From Torreya grandis (taxonomy: Eukaryota > Streptophyta > Pinopsida > Cupressales > Taxaceae): DNA of 64,000 nt. Where the stretch lies: the NCBI GenBank assembly GCA_037957365.1, contig JARHVA010000460.1, positions 1 through 64,000 of the forward strand, read 5' to 3'. Below, piece after piece: positions 23,970 to 35,100 of the stretch. The number at the start of each line of letters is the position of its first letter. Positions within the stretch are counted from its first letter, which is position 1. The notes beneath the pieces were generated by a model, which was not told the origin of the DNA, did no database searches, and saw nothing but the letters and a program-made list of their open reading frames with translations. Made by a program: the position numbers and the translations under genes.

Positions 23970-24809
23970 TGATGCAGGAGCATCTACATACAAAATTTAG
24001 GCAAGACATGGTTACATTGGGATGATTGAATTCAAATTTCAATTTATTGTATTTTCCCTCCAAAATATTGTTAATGAGGAGTAATTGTAAAAAAATAAAG
24101 GTAAAAAGTAAATGTTGGGGCTGTTGAGAAAATAGAGGAGTGGTTGAAAATATTTCAATCTTAGTCTATTGTTGCAAATTAAAAAACTATTTTTGTTTTA
24201 CCTTGAGCCAAGTTGGACGTAGAGGTTAGAGAGGAGGTTCTTGAAAAGAGCAAAAGAAAATTCATTAAAAAGAATAAGAGGGATGTAGAGAAGAGAGGGG
24301 ATAGAAGGAGAGTCTCTCATTCAAGGAGAGAGGAAGAGTAATCAGGCAAAGCATCATTATCACATTAATCAGAAGGTTGAACTCAAGCTTCATGATTATG
24401 AGGCAGAGTATCAGTTCTATGTTGATATAATCAATGGGTCACAATATATACCTTTTCTCAGTGAAGCCGGGATGAAGCTTCCTCCGGTACAGATATATTT
24501 TTGATTATTACTTTTCTAGTTTTGGAATCCTGAATTGTTTCAGTGTGAAGTGGTCATTATATTCTCGATAATGAAAGATGAATTTGAATGACAAAACCCC
24601 AAATCCTTGTGAAATTTATCTATCTAAATACTTGGTTTGTCGATTATCATCTTTACCGTGGTCCTTCTAAATGTATTAGGATATTATTGGAATTACACAT
24701 TGCTTGTCAAGTTGCATTGTAAGCACTAGTGAAAAATTGCATTTCACAAATGTGTATTATTATGAGGTCAAGGATTCCCTCCATGTAAATGCATTTTTAT
24801 CCACATCTG
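23970..24809 (+). repeat. Element C 3' LTR, truncated
   Basis: Nearly identical to 19147-19985, with only scattered substitutions seen by eye. It ends at TATCCACATCT, where sequence switches to the gag of element B. About 1 kb of LTR, including the part equivalent to the carboxypeptidase-like fragment, is missing. Confidence 0.9.
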
Positions 24810-25310
24810 CCTCTCCTTCATCCTCAGAAATGGGTGAACTCTCCTTCATCCTCAAACTATTCACTAGCCTCACTCTTCTTCAGAAATGGGTGAACTCTCC
24901 TTCATCCTCAAACTATATAGATGCTTCTTCAAGAATACTTTGTTTGTAGCTAACTTTGTCTAGTATAGGTTGCTCAACTTCTCCTACAAATCTTCTATGG
25001 TCATCTTTTTAACAACATTAAATAACACAAAATATACAAGACATAATCAGATGGTATAAATAAACTTTATATCCATCTTATTGTAATCTTCATCTATCAT
25101 ACTATCAGGTTTGATTGTAAGGACCTTCAAGGCTAGAGCTTGCTCATTCTACACCAAGATATCATCCACATTTAACTTCCAAAGGGATAAATGTTTTACA
25201 TCAAACTTCTCTACTTTTAATCTAATTACACCTCTTATAATTATATTACCTCCTACTTTCACAAAGTTCCCTTACTTGATAGAAAACAATCACACAATAA
25301 TTTTTCAAAG
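24810..25310 (-). pseudogene. Element B gag N-terminal remnant
   Basis: On the minus strand, reading from the primer site, broken frames resemble the start of copia Gag. There is an ALALKVL block, then KPDSMIDEDYNKMD, then LCLVYFVLFNV, and near the end TNKVFLKKHLYSLRMKE, which is the conserved 'K.LFLK..LYSLRM' segment of this family. Stops break it several times. It ends where element C inserted. A 56-bp tandem repeat lies at its C-terminal edge. Confidence 0.75.
24825..24936. repeat. 56-bp tandem repeat in element B gag
   Basis: CAGAAATGGGTGAACTCTCC begins at 24825 and again at 24881, giving two copies of a 56-bp unit, with a partial third at 24811-24825. It sits beside the element C junction and may have arisen during repair. 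Confidence 0.85.
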
Positions 25311-25317
25311 AGACTAT

Positions 25318-25328
25318 CTTTGATACCA
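25318..25328 (-). promoter_or_regulatory. Element B primer-binding site
   Basis: On the minus strand this reads TGGTATCAAAG, two bases beyond the LTR terminus. It is close to the initiator-Met complement. Confidence 0.8.
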
Positions 25329-25330
25329 GA

Positions 25331-25440
25331 TGTTAGGAAATAATATCCTATTATGCAAGAAATTAAATGTGGAATCAATAAGCTATAAAATCAATGATAA
25401 ATAAGATAACCTTACATAATTAGATAATGTGAAAACCTTA
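25331..25440 (-). repeat. Element B 5' LTR, truncated
   Basis: Begins TGTTAGGAAATAAT like 17086 and matches it for about 110 bp. It stops matching after AAAACCTT. The remaining about 880 bp of LTR and the right-hand target site are gone. Confidence 0.8.
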
Positions 25441-25500
25441 TTAATGAGATATTGAAAAATAAATAAATTAATAGATATATCCATATTAAGCATGATTAAT

Positions 25501-25767
25501 AATTTTGAATTTTGAGTTTGGAAAACTTGAAAAATAGAATCAAAAAGTTGGGAAAATAGGAAACATTAGATTAGTAGGGTTTGACAATGAAGGATTGAGT
25601 TAGCCAAATGTTTAACCCTAGAATATAGAAATGAATCTAGAGATTAAAAATGATTAAATTAGTCTAAACATTTAGGCAAAGAAGACTAATATTATAAGAG
25701 CATGCCAGTTAATTCAAAACATAGACAATAATTCCTCTAAGTTTATACAGATTTGTAATGTGGTTAA
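25501..25767. repeat. 267-bp direct repeat flanking element D, left copy
   Basis: Runs from AATTTTGAATTTTGAG to GTGGTTAA and is repeated at 31835-32100 with only about a dozen differences by eye. The left copy directly touches the element D LTR. Confidence 0.9.
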
Positions 25768-26166
25768 TGTTGGAATAATGAATATTTAAGCTTACCTAGG
25801 GATAATAGGGTAAGTTATTTATTACCTAGGGTTAATTTTATTTAACTAAGATAATTTGTTTTATTGTTGAGAATCTCTCAACAATATATTTGTTCATAGT
25901 ATTTGAAAACAAATAGTTTGTTTTCTCGATTTTGTAAATCACAACAAATAGTTTGTTATCGTAAAACAAACTATTTGTATTATATATACTTTACAATATA
26001 TGAGAAAATAATGAGAGAATACAAAGAATTGATAGGATTATAACCTATTTTTAAGGTGTGAGAGAAATATATTTTATTCTCTGGTATTATTTGTAGGTTA
26101 TTTGTTGTGGGTTCTTTCTCCTGGATTGATCTTATGGATCCTATGTATCTCCTATTCATTCTTTCA
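25768..26166 (+). repeat. Element D 5' LTR
   Basis: 399 bp, TGTTGGAATAATG to ATTCTTTCA. It holds a TATATATA string near 25980 that could be the element's TATA box. The primer site follows with no spacer. Confidence 0.95.
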
Positions 26167-26178
26167 TGGTATCAGAGC
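26167..26178 (+). promoter_or_regulatory. Element D primer-binding site
   Basis: TGGTATCAGAGC, an exact initiator-Met primer site, immediately after the LTR. Confidence 0.95.
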
Positions 26179-27286
26179 ATGGAGTCCCAATTGAAGATCC
26201 TCTTCCCTACAAATTTTTCATATATTAACATAGTAAAAAACATTATTTTATTGATGTGTTATAGATATTTGTTATTCTCTCACATTTTGGTTCTTGTTTA
26301 CAAGTTTTTTTGGAAAATTTTGTACTTTATGATCATATATGACTGTACAAATTTCCAAAACTAGAATTTTTTTGCATAGGGGCATAGCAAATCAAGTCAA
26401 GAATCCATTTAAACTTTAATTTTTTCATTCCATGCTAGCTGTACAACTCTTTCATTCAAAAACTGGCTGACTGATTCCATTTGGCAGACTATAGTACCTG
26501 TACAGTTTTCTGATGTGGCAGATCGTATGGACATTATTTGGAAATATGACACCTATTCATGAAAGCTGACTGTGATAGCTTTCATTCCATATAAATTAGT
26601 ATGGATTTGGATCAGGTCGTATAGAATTTTGGGAGGTTACAACAGGAATTTAAAAATCTATTTTTGGTCTGCAGCATAACCATACGGTTTTCTCCATTTT
26701 GAATGCCTTATACTGCATAAAATCAAAATATAAAATTTTTATGTGTTAGAAGACTTTCTAGGCTTTCATTTCCAACTAAGAAGTATGGATTTGGATTAGG
26801 CCGTATAGTTATTTAGGTAGATCCTGTGAAGCCAATTCTGAATTTTCTTGGAGGTTTTTTCCTTGGCCAGTATTTACAAAATTCTCCTAAGAATTTTCCC
26901 TGATCACCATGCCTTGCTTGAACAAGATATTATTTTTGATAAAACCAAAGATTATTCAACATTTATTTCACACGTGTGAGTCATTTTGGCTTTTTTTTAA
27001 TTAATTTCTTAAATTTTTAGTGGTTTAAATGCAAGTCTCTAGCTTTAAATGTACAAATTTGACTTTGCTAAAGTGGCTAGATGTATTTTGTTAAAAATTG
27101 GTAGGGAGGAAGTCTTGGGGTCAAATCCCCCTACATTTTTTTTGCATAAAGCCATTTTTGTTTACTTTTGTATAAGCTAACGCTACATTTTTTTCATCGA
27201 GAGACATTAAATTGTAATAGGAGGGGTGTTTTGAGGAAAAATGAATGTCTAGGTTATTCTTGTCAACATCATCATCTTCTTTGAGA
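26179..27286 (+). other. Element D untranslated leader
   Basis: About 1.1 kb between the primer site and the Gag start. It has stops in all frames and no recognisable domain. A packaging signal would be expected here but cannot be seen from sequence. Confidence 0.7.
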
Positions 27287-30200
27287 ATGGAATCCCAATT
27301 GTTTGAACCCCTAAAATCCACAAATTACCATGTTTGGAAGCTGAAAATGAAACAACTCCTTCAATCAAAGGGCTTATGGAGAATTTTTTCTGAAACAACA
27401 CCTATGGCATTCACCACTAAAAAAGACAAATATGCATATGGTTATAAGCAGGATGAGGCTCTTGGATTGATTTGCCTCAATGTCTCAGTCAATCTTCAAT
27501 TTCACATTGTAGATGCTACAATGCCAAAAGAGGTATGGGAAAAATTTAAAAACCTATTTGGCAAAGTTAATGAATTTAAAATTTTGCAATTAGATGTAGA
27601 ATTGAGTACTCTCTCTCCATCAGATTTTCCTTCAATAGATAAATTCTTGGCAAGATTTAAATTTATTAGGTCACAATTGAAAGATGGTGACAAGGATAAA
27701 AGTGATGAGGAGTGCATTTTCATGATTTTATCAAAGTTGAAAGGACCATATAGTATTGTTTCCTCTGATTTTTATACTATGATGGATATATTAGGTGATG
27801 AATTCAAATAGCCTTCCTTTGAAGTTTTTTGTGAAAGATTGACTAGGGAGCAAACAAAATTAATGGCCTTAGATGCTCTACCTGGTCCTAGTCATGCTCT
27901 AGTTGATAATTATTCTAAAGGAAAACCTTCTCCTAAGTGTAGACAAAAGAAATCACCTTCAAATAACCCTCCATACTCTACCACCCAAACACCTCATCAT
28001 TCTAAATCTACTAAGACCAAAAAGTCTTTTAAGCAAAAGAAGAAAACATTTGGTCCATGTAATTTTTGTGGTGGTCCTAATCATGATGAAAGTAGATGTT
28101 TTAAGAAGATGGAAGCATTAGAGATAGTAGTCAAAGAACACAAAATTTCCATTTTGTCTCCATCTCCTTCTACTTCTCTTGCAGGAAAAAGGAAAGCACT
28201 TTTAGCCAGGGCTATATATTCATGTCATGATCAGTGGATTTTTGACTCAGGTGGTTCTCATCATCTCATACATTCTAAGGATCTATTATCTTCTCTTACA
28301 AATTTTAGTACATCACATATTGTTATGGGTAACTCCTCACAGATTGAAGTTTTGGGATCTGGTACTGTTGACAAACAGGATGGATGTTTCAACAATGTAT
28401 TGCTTATACCCCAAATCTCTTCTAATCTTCTCTTTTTATATCAAATATGTAATTTTGGTACTGGTAAAACTATGGAGTTTACTTCACATGATTTTGTAAT
28501 AAGAGAATGTAATGATCCTAGTGAGATAGTTGCTACAGGTACAATAGACCATACTGTAAGACTCTATACTTTTGATAAGTTTGAGTCCTTTATGTCTTCT
28601 AGTTCTTCACTTATAACACATGGTAATAATCTTAGAAAATTGTGTCATAAGAGATTAGGGCATTTGAGTTATGGAAATATGCAAAAAATGAGTACAAAAC
28701 ATCTTGTAAAAGGCCTTCCTAAGGTTTCATGTATTGATGGGTTGTGTTTTGGTTGTCTAGTTGGTAAACAACACTAGGATCCATTTCCAGTTGGTAAGGC
28801 CACATGTGCAAATGTACCCTTAGGGTTGGTTCATAGTGATTTAATGACTTTCCTAACTCATTCTTTTTTAGGGGCTAAAGATGCACTCACATTCATTGAT
28901 GATTTCACTCATAAAACTTGGGTATATTTTCTCAAGTTGAAAAGTGAGGTTTTTGAAACTTTTAAGGCTTTCAAAACCTTTGTTGAAAAATAATCATCTC
29001 TTCCTCTTAAGAAGATACGCACTGACAATGGGGGGGGAATATGAAAGTAATACTTTCCATTATTTTTGTATTGAGCATGGGATACAACACCAGTTCACTG
29101 TACCACACATTCCTCAACAAAATGGTGTAGCAGAGAGGAAAAATTGAACATTGAAAGAGATGGCTAATTGTATGATTCACTCTAAAAATTTGGGTCCAAA
29201 ATATTGGGCTGAAGCTATAAATTGTGCAAACTACATTCAAAACTATATGCCTTACAAAGCTATGCAAAATATGACACCTGAAGAATCTTGGTCTGGGATC
29301 AAGCCTGATATTTCAGATTTTTGCATCTTTAGGAGTCAAACATGGGCATTTGTTTGTGATGACAAATGTAAAGCATTGGAGAAGAAAAGCCAACCACTCA
29401 TTTTTGTTGGCTATTGTGAAGATGTAAAATCCTACCATATTTTTGATCTTGTCACACATGATGTGTTGTTTTGATGGGATGTTTAGGTTGATGAGCTACC
29501 ACTCCATAGGAGTGTACATCTAGTTCTTCTTCCCCTCCTTCTACCAAGGATAGTGAGGATTTGCTTTCTATTGTTGATGATGGTGATGTTGCACTTGTTC
29601 AACCACCACAACCATCTTCTTCACCACCTTTGCCCAAGTGGGTAAAGAGCACTCTATAGACAGCTGGTTCTTTCATTGGTGATCCATCTGATTCTCATCA
29701 TACTCACTCATAGACATTTGGTGTTGCTCTTTTGGGACAAGCTTGTACAGATGATCCAATGTTATTTTTTGAGGACATTGGTATACTTGAGTGGGATGTT
29801 TCAATGTATAATGAGTATTATTAATTGATGAAGAATGATACTTGGGATCTTGTCCTTTTAACTCAGGGAAGAAAACTTGTAAAATCTAAATGGGTCTATA
29901 GGACCAAATATGCTACAGATGGATCAGTAGATAAGTTCAAAGCTAGATTAGTAGCTAAGGGTTTTTCATAGGTTGAAGGGGTTGATTAATCTGAGACCTT
30001 TGCACCTGTAGCTAAGATGGATTCTATTCGGCTTGTACTCTCTCTTGCTGCTTCACATTCTTGGTCAGTTTTTTAGATGGATGTAAAGAGTGTTTTCTTA
30101 CATGGTGATCTCCATGAGGATATCTATATGGAGCAACCTCCATGATTTGTGCAGGACTCATCATTGGTTTGTAGACTCTGTCATTCTCTTTATGGCCTCA

Positions 30201-31327
30201 AACACGCTCCTAGAGCTTGGTATGAGAAGATGGATAGTTTTCTTTTGAGTTCTGGTTTTATTTGTTGTGAGTTAGATCACAATGTATACATCCTAAAGCA
30301 AGGTGAGGAGCTTGTCATATTGGTTTTGTATGTTGATGATCTCATCCTCACTAGCAGTTCAGATTTGTTGATACATGACATCAAGGACAAGTTAGAAGAT
30401 AGGTTTGACATGATAGATCTGGGATTTCTACATTATTTACTTGGTCTTGAAGTTTTTTAGTCTTCTGAGGGCATCTCTATTGGATAGCAGAAGTATGTAA
30501 TAGATCTTCTTCATCGATTTGGTATGGATGATTGTAAGCCTGCCCCCACTTCATATCAATCAGGTATTGCATTGTCTACCACTTGTATGACTTCTCTTGT
30601 TGATCTAACTTTGTATAGGCAACTTGTAGGTAGTCTTTTATACCTGACTCATACCCATCCCAACATCACATTTGTTGTGAACCTTGTCTCTCAATTCTCA
30701 CATGAGCCTCATGAGAGTTATTGGCAAGTAGCCAAGCATATTTTATGCTACATCTAGGGCACCACTCACTTTGGTATACATTACACACCACAGAGTTCTA
30801 CACAGCTTGTTGGATACACTGACTTTGATTGGGTTAGTGATGTTGACACTCACAAGTCCACTTATGGATTTGCTTTCACACTTGGTTCAAGTCTAGTTGC
30901 TTGGTCATGCAAAAAGTAGACTGCTATTATATTGTCCTCTACTGAGGTTGAGTATCTAGGTGCTATCAAATCTAGTCAGGAGACACTTTGGCTTTGATAG
31001 TTGCTTGGAGAGTTTGGCTTCACATAGCAGGGTCCTACTACTCTTTGCTGTGATGACCAAAGTGAAATTACTATGTCATGAGATCTTGTTGAGCATCAGT
31101 AGACAAAACACATTGAGATTCACATGCACTTCATTTAACATCTTATTCAGGATGGAGTTCTTTCTTTGGAGTTTGTGCCTATAGCTGAGCAGATTGTAGA
31201 CATCTTCACTAAACCTTTGGATTCTCCTCGTTATCTTCATTTGCAAGCAATGCTTGGGATGAAGGAAGTTGTCTTTGGGGGGATTTCCCATGAAGTCCTT
31301 CCTTCCTTTATTTTTCATATATTTTGA
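27287..31327 (+). pseudogene. Element D gag-pol (copia), disrupted
   Basis: The start is taken at the ATG of MESQLFEPL; an in-frame ATG also lies at 27245. Gag (27287 to about 28130) carries the knuckle CNFCGGPNHDESRC. Protease has the active-site motif FDSGGSHH (about 28240). Integrase has KLCHKRLGHL with the distal CFGC pair (about 28640-28770), HSDLM, RTDNGG and PQQNGVAERKN (to 29147). Reverse transcriptase runs from about 29831 and has the LYVDDL active site near 30330. RNase H ends in IVDIFTKPL, and the stop is at 31325-31327. Breaks: stops at 27809, 28775, 28991, 29145, 29969, 29987, 30074, 30458, 30485, 30755, 30917, 30995, 30998, 31025 and others. There is an eight-G run at 29030-29037 where the frame needs seven, and a compensating shift between 29474 and 29830. 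Confidence 0.95.
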
Positions 31328-31402
31328 TTGGTTTGTACATGGGTACCTTATTAGGCCTAGTAGCTGGGACCCATATTTGTTTGTCATTCTCCTTGTATTT
31401 CG

Positions 31403-31414
31403 CTTAAGGGAGGG
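31403..31414 (+). promoter_or_regulatory. Element D polypurine tract
   Basis: CTTAAGGGAGGG directly before the 3' LTR. It is the plus-strand priming site. Confidence 0.9.
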
Positions 31415-31824
31415 TGTTGGAATAATGAATATTTAAGCTTACCTAGGGATAATAGGGTAAGTTATTTATTACCTAGGGTTAATTTTATTTACCTAGGATA
31501 ATTTGTTTTATTGTTGAGAATCTCTCAATAATATATTTGTTCGTAGTATTTGAAAACAAATAGTTTGTTTTCTCTATTTTGTAAATCACAACAAATAGTT
31601 TGTTGTCATAAAAAAAACTATTTGTATTATATATAATTTACAATCTATGAGAAAATAATGATAGATTAATGAGAGAATATAGAGAATTTAGAGGATTATC
31701 ACCTATTTTTTAGGTGTGAGAGAAATATATTTTATTCTTTGGTATTATTTGCAGGTTATTTGTTGTGTGTTCTTTCTCTTGGATTGATCCTGTGGATCCT
31801 ATGTATCTCCTATTCATTCTTTCA
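31415..31824 (+). repeat. Element D 3' LTR
   Basis: 410 bp with the same ends as the 5' LTR. It contains an extra 11 bp (ATAGATTAATG) near 31661 and scattered substitutions. Confidence 0.95.
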
Positions 31825-31834
31825 TATAGATATG

Positions 31835-32100
31835 AATTTTGAATTTTGAGTTTGGAAAACCTGAAAAATAGAATAAAAAGTTGGGAAAATAGGAAACATT
31901 AGATTAGTAGGGTTTGACAATGAAGGATTGAGTTAGACAAATGTTTAACCCTAAAATATAGAAATGAGTCTAGAGATAAAAAAGGATAAAATTAGTCTAA
32001 ACACGTAGGAAAAGAAGACTAATATAATAAGAGCATTCTAGTTAATTCAAAACATAGACAATAATTCCTCTAAGTTTATATAGATTTATAATGTGGTTAA
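31835..32100. repeat. 267-bp direct repeat flanking element D, right copy
   Basis: Partner of 25501-25767. Between the element D LTR and this copy lies TATAGATAT (31825-31833). The same nine bases follow this copy at 32102-32110, which suggests that the repeat was once a head-to-tail tandem pair split by element D. Confidence 0.9.
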
Positions 32101-32158
32101 ATATAGATATTTATATATTGTAATAAATAAATAAATATAATACTTAGCTAGACACTAA

Positions 32159-35100
32159 TGTTGATATAGTTATGGATCTATAATATATATATAATGGATT
32201 GGAACATATCATAAGCATAATCAACAAATTCTAAAAATATTATTTTCTGGGCTATAGATTTTACTATTAGATTTGGGATTATTATGTCAATGTAGATGAT
32301 AGGCATGATATTAGGTGTCTAATATGGAATAATTCTTATTTTCTAGTGTAACTATTTTCACTTGAATTTTCACTCCTTTAGGAGATTCCTATCTCTCCTC
32401 ATCTAAGTGTCACAATGGAAACATCTCACTTATTATGGGTGAACAATTTGGTGAGATGAATCTCTAGAAGTGTTGGTTCCCTTAATACACTCTTTGAAAC
32501 ACTCTCCTATGTATCAAATTGACATGAAAAGGGTTAATAAAATAAACTAATAAAACTAAAAGGTGATGCACCAATATTTAAATTCCTCCTATTGACTGAA
32601 CTTATACTACTTAGAGCACAATAAATCTTCTTTCACACAAAACTCAGAACTCAAGGTAGGTTATTGCATCAATGTTTCATATGACAGGTTCAAGAGGGAT
32701 GTTGATATATAAGAAGGATAGTGAATGATATTTTTAATAATTAAGTCATAATTCACATCTAAAACTCTCACACACTAAGGAAGAAAACTAACAATTACCA
32801 AAAATAATTGCTTTTTTGCATACTTGGTGGACAATAAAAGACGTGCTAGAAAAGATTAGCTTTCACTAGAAAAGATCAATAAGATTTGCATCCAGACTCA
32901 ACTATGAAGTATTTAAGTAGAAAAATTCACTTTTTTATTGATTCAAGAGTCATTCAAGTATAAAATTGGCCATATTTTTTCCATTTACCAACGGCGGCTG
33001 ATCAAAAGAGCCAAAAAGTTCAATATTTATAGCATTTTAAAGAGGGGCGAGACAATGGAAGTCCAAAGGTTAATTGGAAACTTGTCAAGATAATAAAAAA
33101 GGATACATATGCATGAGAAGAGGATGTGGGATGAACCGTGCAAGGTCAAGAAGCACAAGCATCCATATAGGGCATGAAACTCTTACAAATTGGCATAAAA
33201 CTTTTGCAAATTAGCTTATAAAACTTGCCTTCATGATTAACCCTATTTGAACATCCAAAAACTAACTAGGGATAGATATAATGATTGGAATGAATGTGAA
33301 GGCTTTCATAAATGCCTATACATGCATTTATTATAGGCCTAGTCATCAAGAATCATTTGGAAATGAGCTATCACTACCTGCACTCTAAGAAACTCCTCTT
33401 TCATGCACCATACAAACTTGGATTCCAAAAATTCATTATTTTTACATAAAAATCCACATGAGGAAGTAAATGACACTTTTAAAGACCCTCTATGGCCTTA
33501 TACTACTTAGGTGTACCTTAAAAATACATCCAGTTGAGGTTTTCACACTTCTCACCCTCATGTTAATTATGCTAGTTTTGACTAGATGAGATGAAGCTAT
33601 TTTTTTTCATACTTAAGTATTTTTTCAAATAATAATATGACCATATGGAGTTATATTAATTATATATAGTACTCCAAAACTTTATTTCATCTTTAGACCT
33701 ATTATAGAACCTAAAAAACACATACAATGGTTAAAAGTACCCTATTTTGCACCATGTTCATACAATTCCATACAAAAAAAGTATGGGAGGAAGCCATAGT
33801 AATTACTTTACAATTTAAAATAACTTTAATGTTAAAAATATATCATCTTGATATCTCTCCAAGATTGTTTTCTCCATCAGATCTTGACTAAGGGTTTTCA
33901 AGGGTTTTAGCCAGTTTTCCTTCTTAAACTTTGTTCATAAAATCCAACATTATAACTACAAAAAAATAACACAAAAATGATGTTATGATAACCCTACTAA
34001 CCCATTCATATCATTTTTTATCCATACATAGTTTCATAGGAGATATGAGCACTTGAAATCACCTTATTGAGCTTGTTTCCACCTTTCCTCGATGTTTAGA
34101 TTGTCTCTAAGCTAAAAGTAGTTTTCATTTTAAGTTTATTTACATACCAAAAACTCATAAATTTATAAATACATCCCATAAAAATTATCAAATCAGATAG
34201 ACAGATTAATAAGAAATAGAAGTGAGGTTAGAGCCCCAATTGGCTCTAGGTCTCCTCAAGGCCTAATGGACTTAGCATGCACCTTGCTAGTTTGGGCTAT
34301 TTGGATTGATCTATCATGGTTGGGTTGGTGTAATATTAATTTTTACACCTCATTAAAGCTCAAAAGGTTACCACACAACTTTCCCAACACTCTTTTCATT
34401 TCTTCCTCTCATTCCCCAATTAGGCCTAATGGAATCTTGTCTAGTTAGATTGTGTGCAAGGATACTTTGGTCATTTTGAGAGGTCTGAGCCTAAAATAGT
34501 TATCTCTATAATCTATTTATCTTTCATATAATTCAATATATGTTTCTTAATGTTTCAAAATATTTATATCAAATTCCTTTGCCCATTTTGACTTTATTAG
34601 CTTGTTTTAACAAACCCTGATTTTCTTGATTAGTTGACTTTTGAGACAAAATAGTGAGGTATAAAGCTCTTATCCAAGGAAAAGTGAATATTTTTTAAGT
34701 TTTATAAGTCCTAATGAGAATTTTTATTGAATGGTTTATCTGTATTCATCTAATTAGATACCTAACCAACTCAAAATGCCCAAAAAGGCCTCCAAAAAGA
34801 ATTATTTCTTGAAATTTTCTCAAATCCACCTAAGAATGACCTCTCCAGGATAAAACAATTCTATTAAGTTTTCAAAACATGTTACTAATATCCAATTCAT
34901 GATAATTAATCTTTTAATTATCACATAAACCCTATCTTTCTTTGGATTCTTCATTCTCACCTATTGAGCAAAGAGTCCTAGTGCAACTGTACGGATTGAT
35001 ATCTTTGGTTAGAAGAAAAGTGGGTGGTCATATTTAAGGGGGTATAGAGATTTTATGAACACCCATATCAATAATGAACCATTTTGAGTTTATTTTAACC

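Larger units (their letters stand above)
19147..24809 (+). mobile_element. Element C: LTR retrotransposon without recognisable pol, nested in element B
   Basis: The 5' LTR (19147-21000) has perfect 7-bp inverted ends, TGATGCA and TGCATCA, and is followed four bases later by a canonical initiator-Met primer site. The 3' LTR starts at 23970 after a purine tract and is truncated at about 24809. The 2.9 kb interior has one long Lys/Glu-rich reading frame and none of protease, reverse transcriptase or integrase, so the element must have relied on enzymes from others. The bases before it are TATAC (19142-19146). The matching target duplication on the right is gone with the end of the 3' LTR. It lies in the gag region of element B, on the opposite strand. 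Confidence 0.85.
17086..25440 (-). mobile_element. Element B: copia LTR retrotransposon, interrupted and truncated
   Basis: The left LTR is complete (17086-18074). The right LTR, which is the 5' LTR because the element reads on the minus strand, keeps only its inner 110 bp (25331-25440). A Met-type primer site (25318-25328) and a polypurine tract after the left LTR confirm orientation. Gag N-terminal coding survives at 24810-25310 and a little possible pol 3' sequence at 18075-19146. Everything between has been deleted or replaced by element C. It entered the duplicated segment after TCCTA (17081-17085). The unoccupied equivalent is 58665-58669, next to AAGGTAAC. Confidence 0.85.
25768..31824 (+). 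mobile_element. Element D: near-complete Ty1-copia retrotransposon
   Basis: It has a 399-bp 5' LTR, a perfect primer site, about 1.1 kb of leader, a full gag-pol in the copia order (Gag, protease, integrase, reverse transcriptase, RNase H), a polypurine tract and a 410-bp 3' LTR. The LTRs differ at roughly 23 positions plus an 11-bp indel, so this is probably the youngest element here. No 5-bp target duplication is visible (GTTAA on the left, TATAG on the right). About 18 in-frame stops and two frame changes make it dead. Confidence 0.95.
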
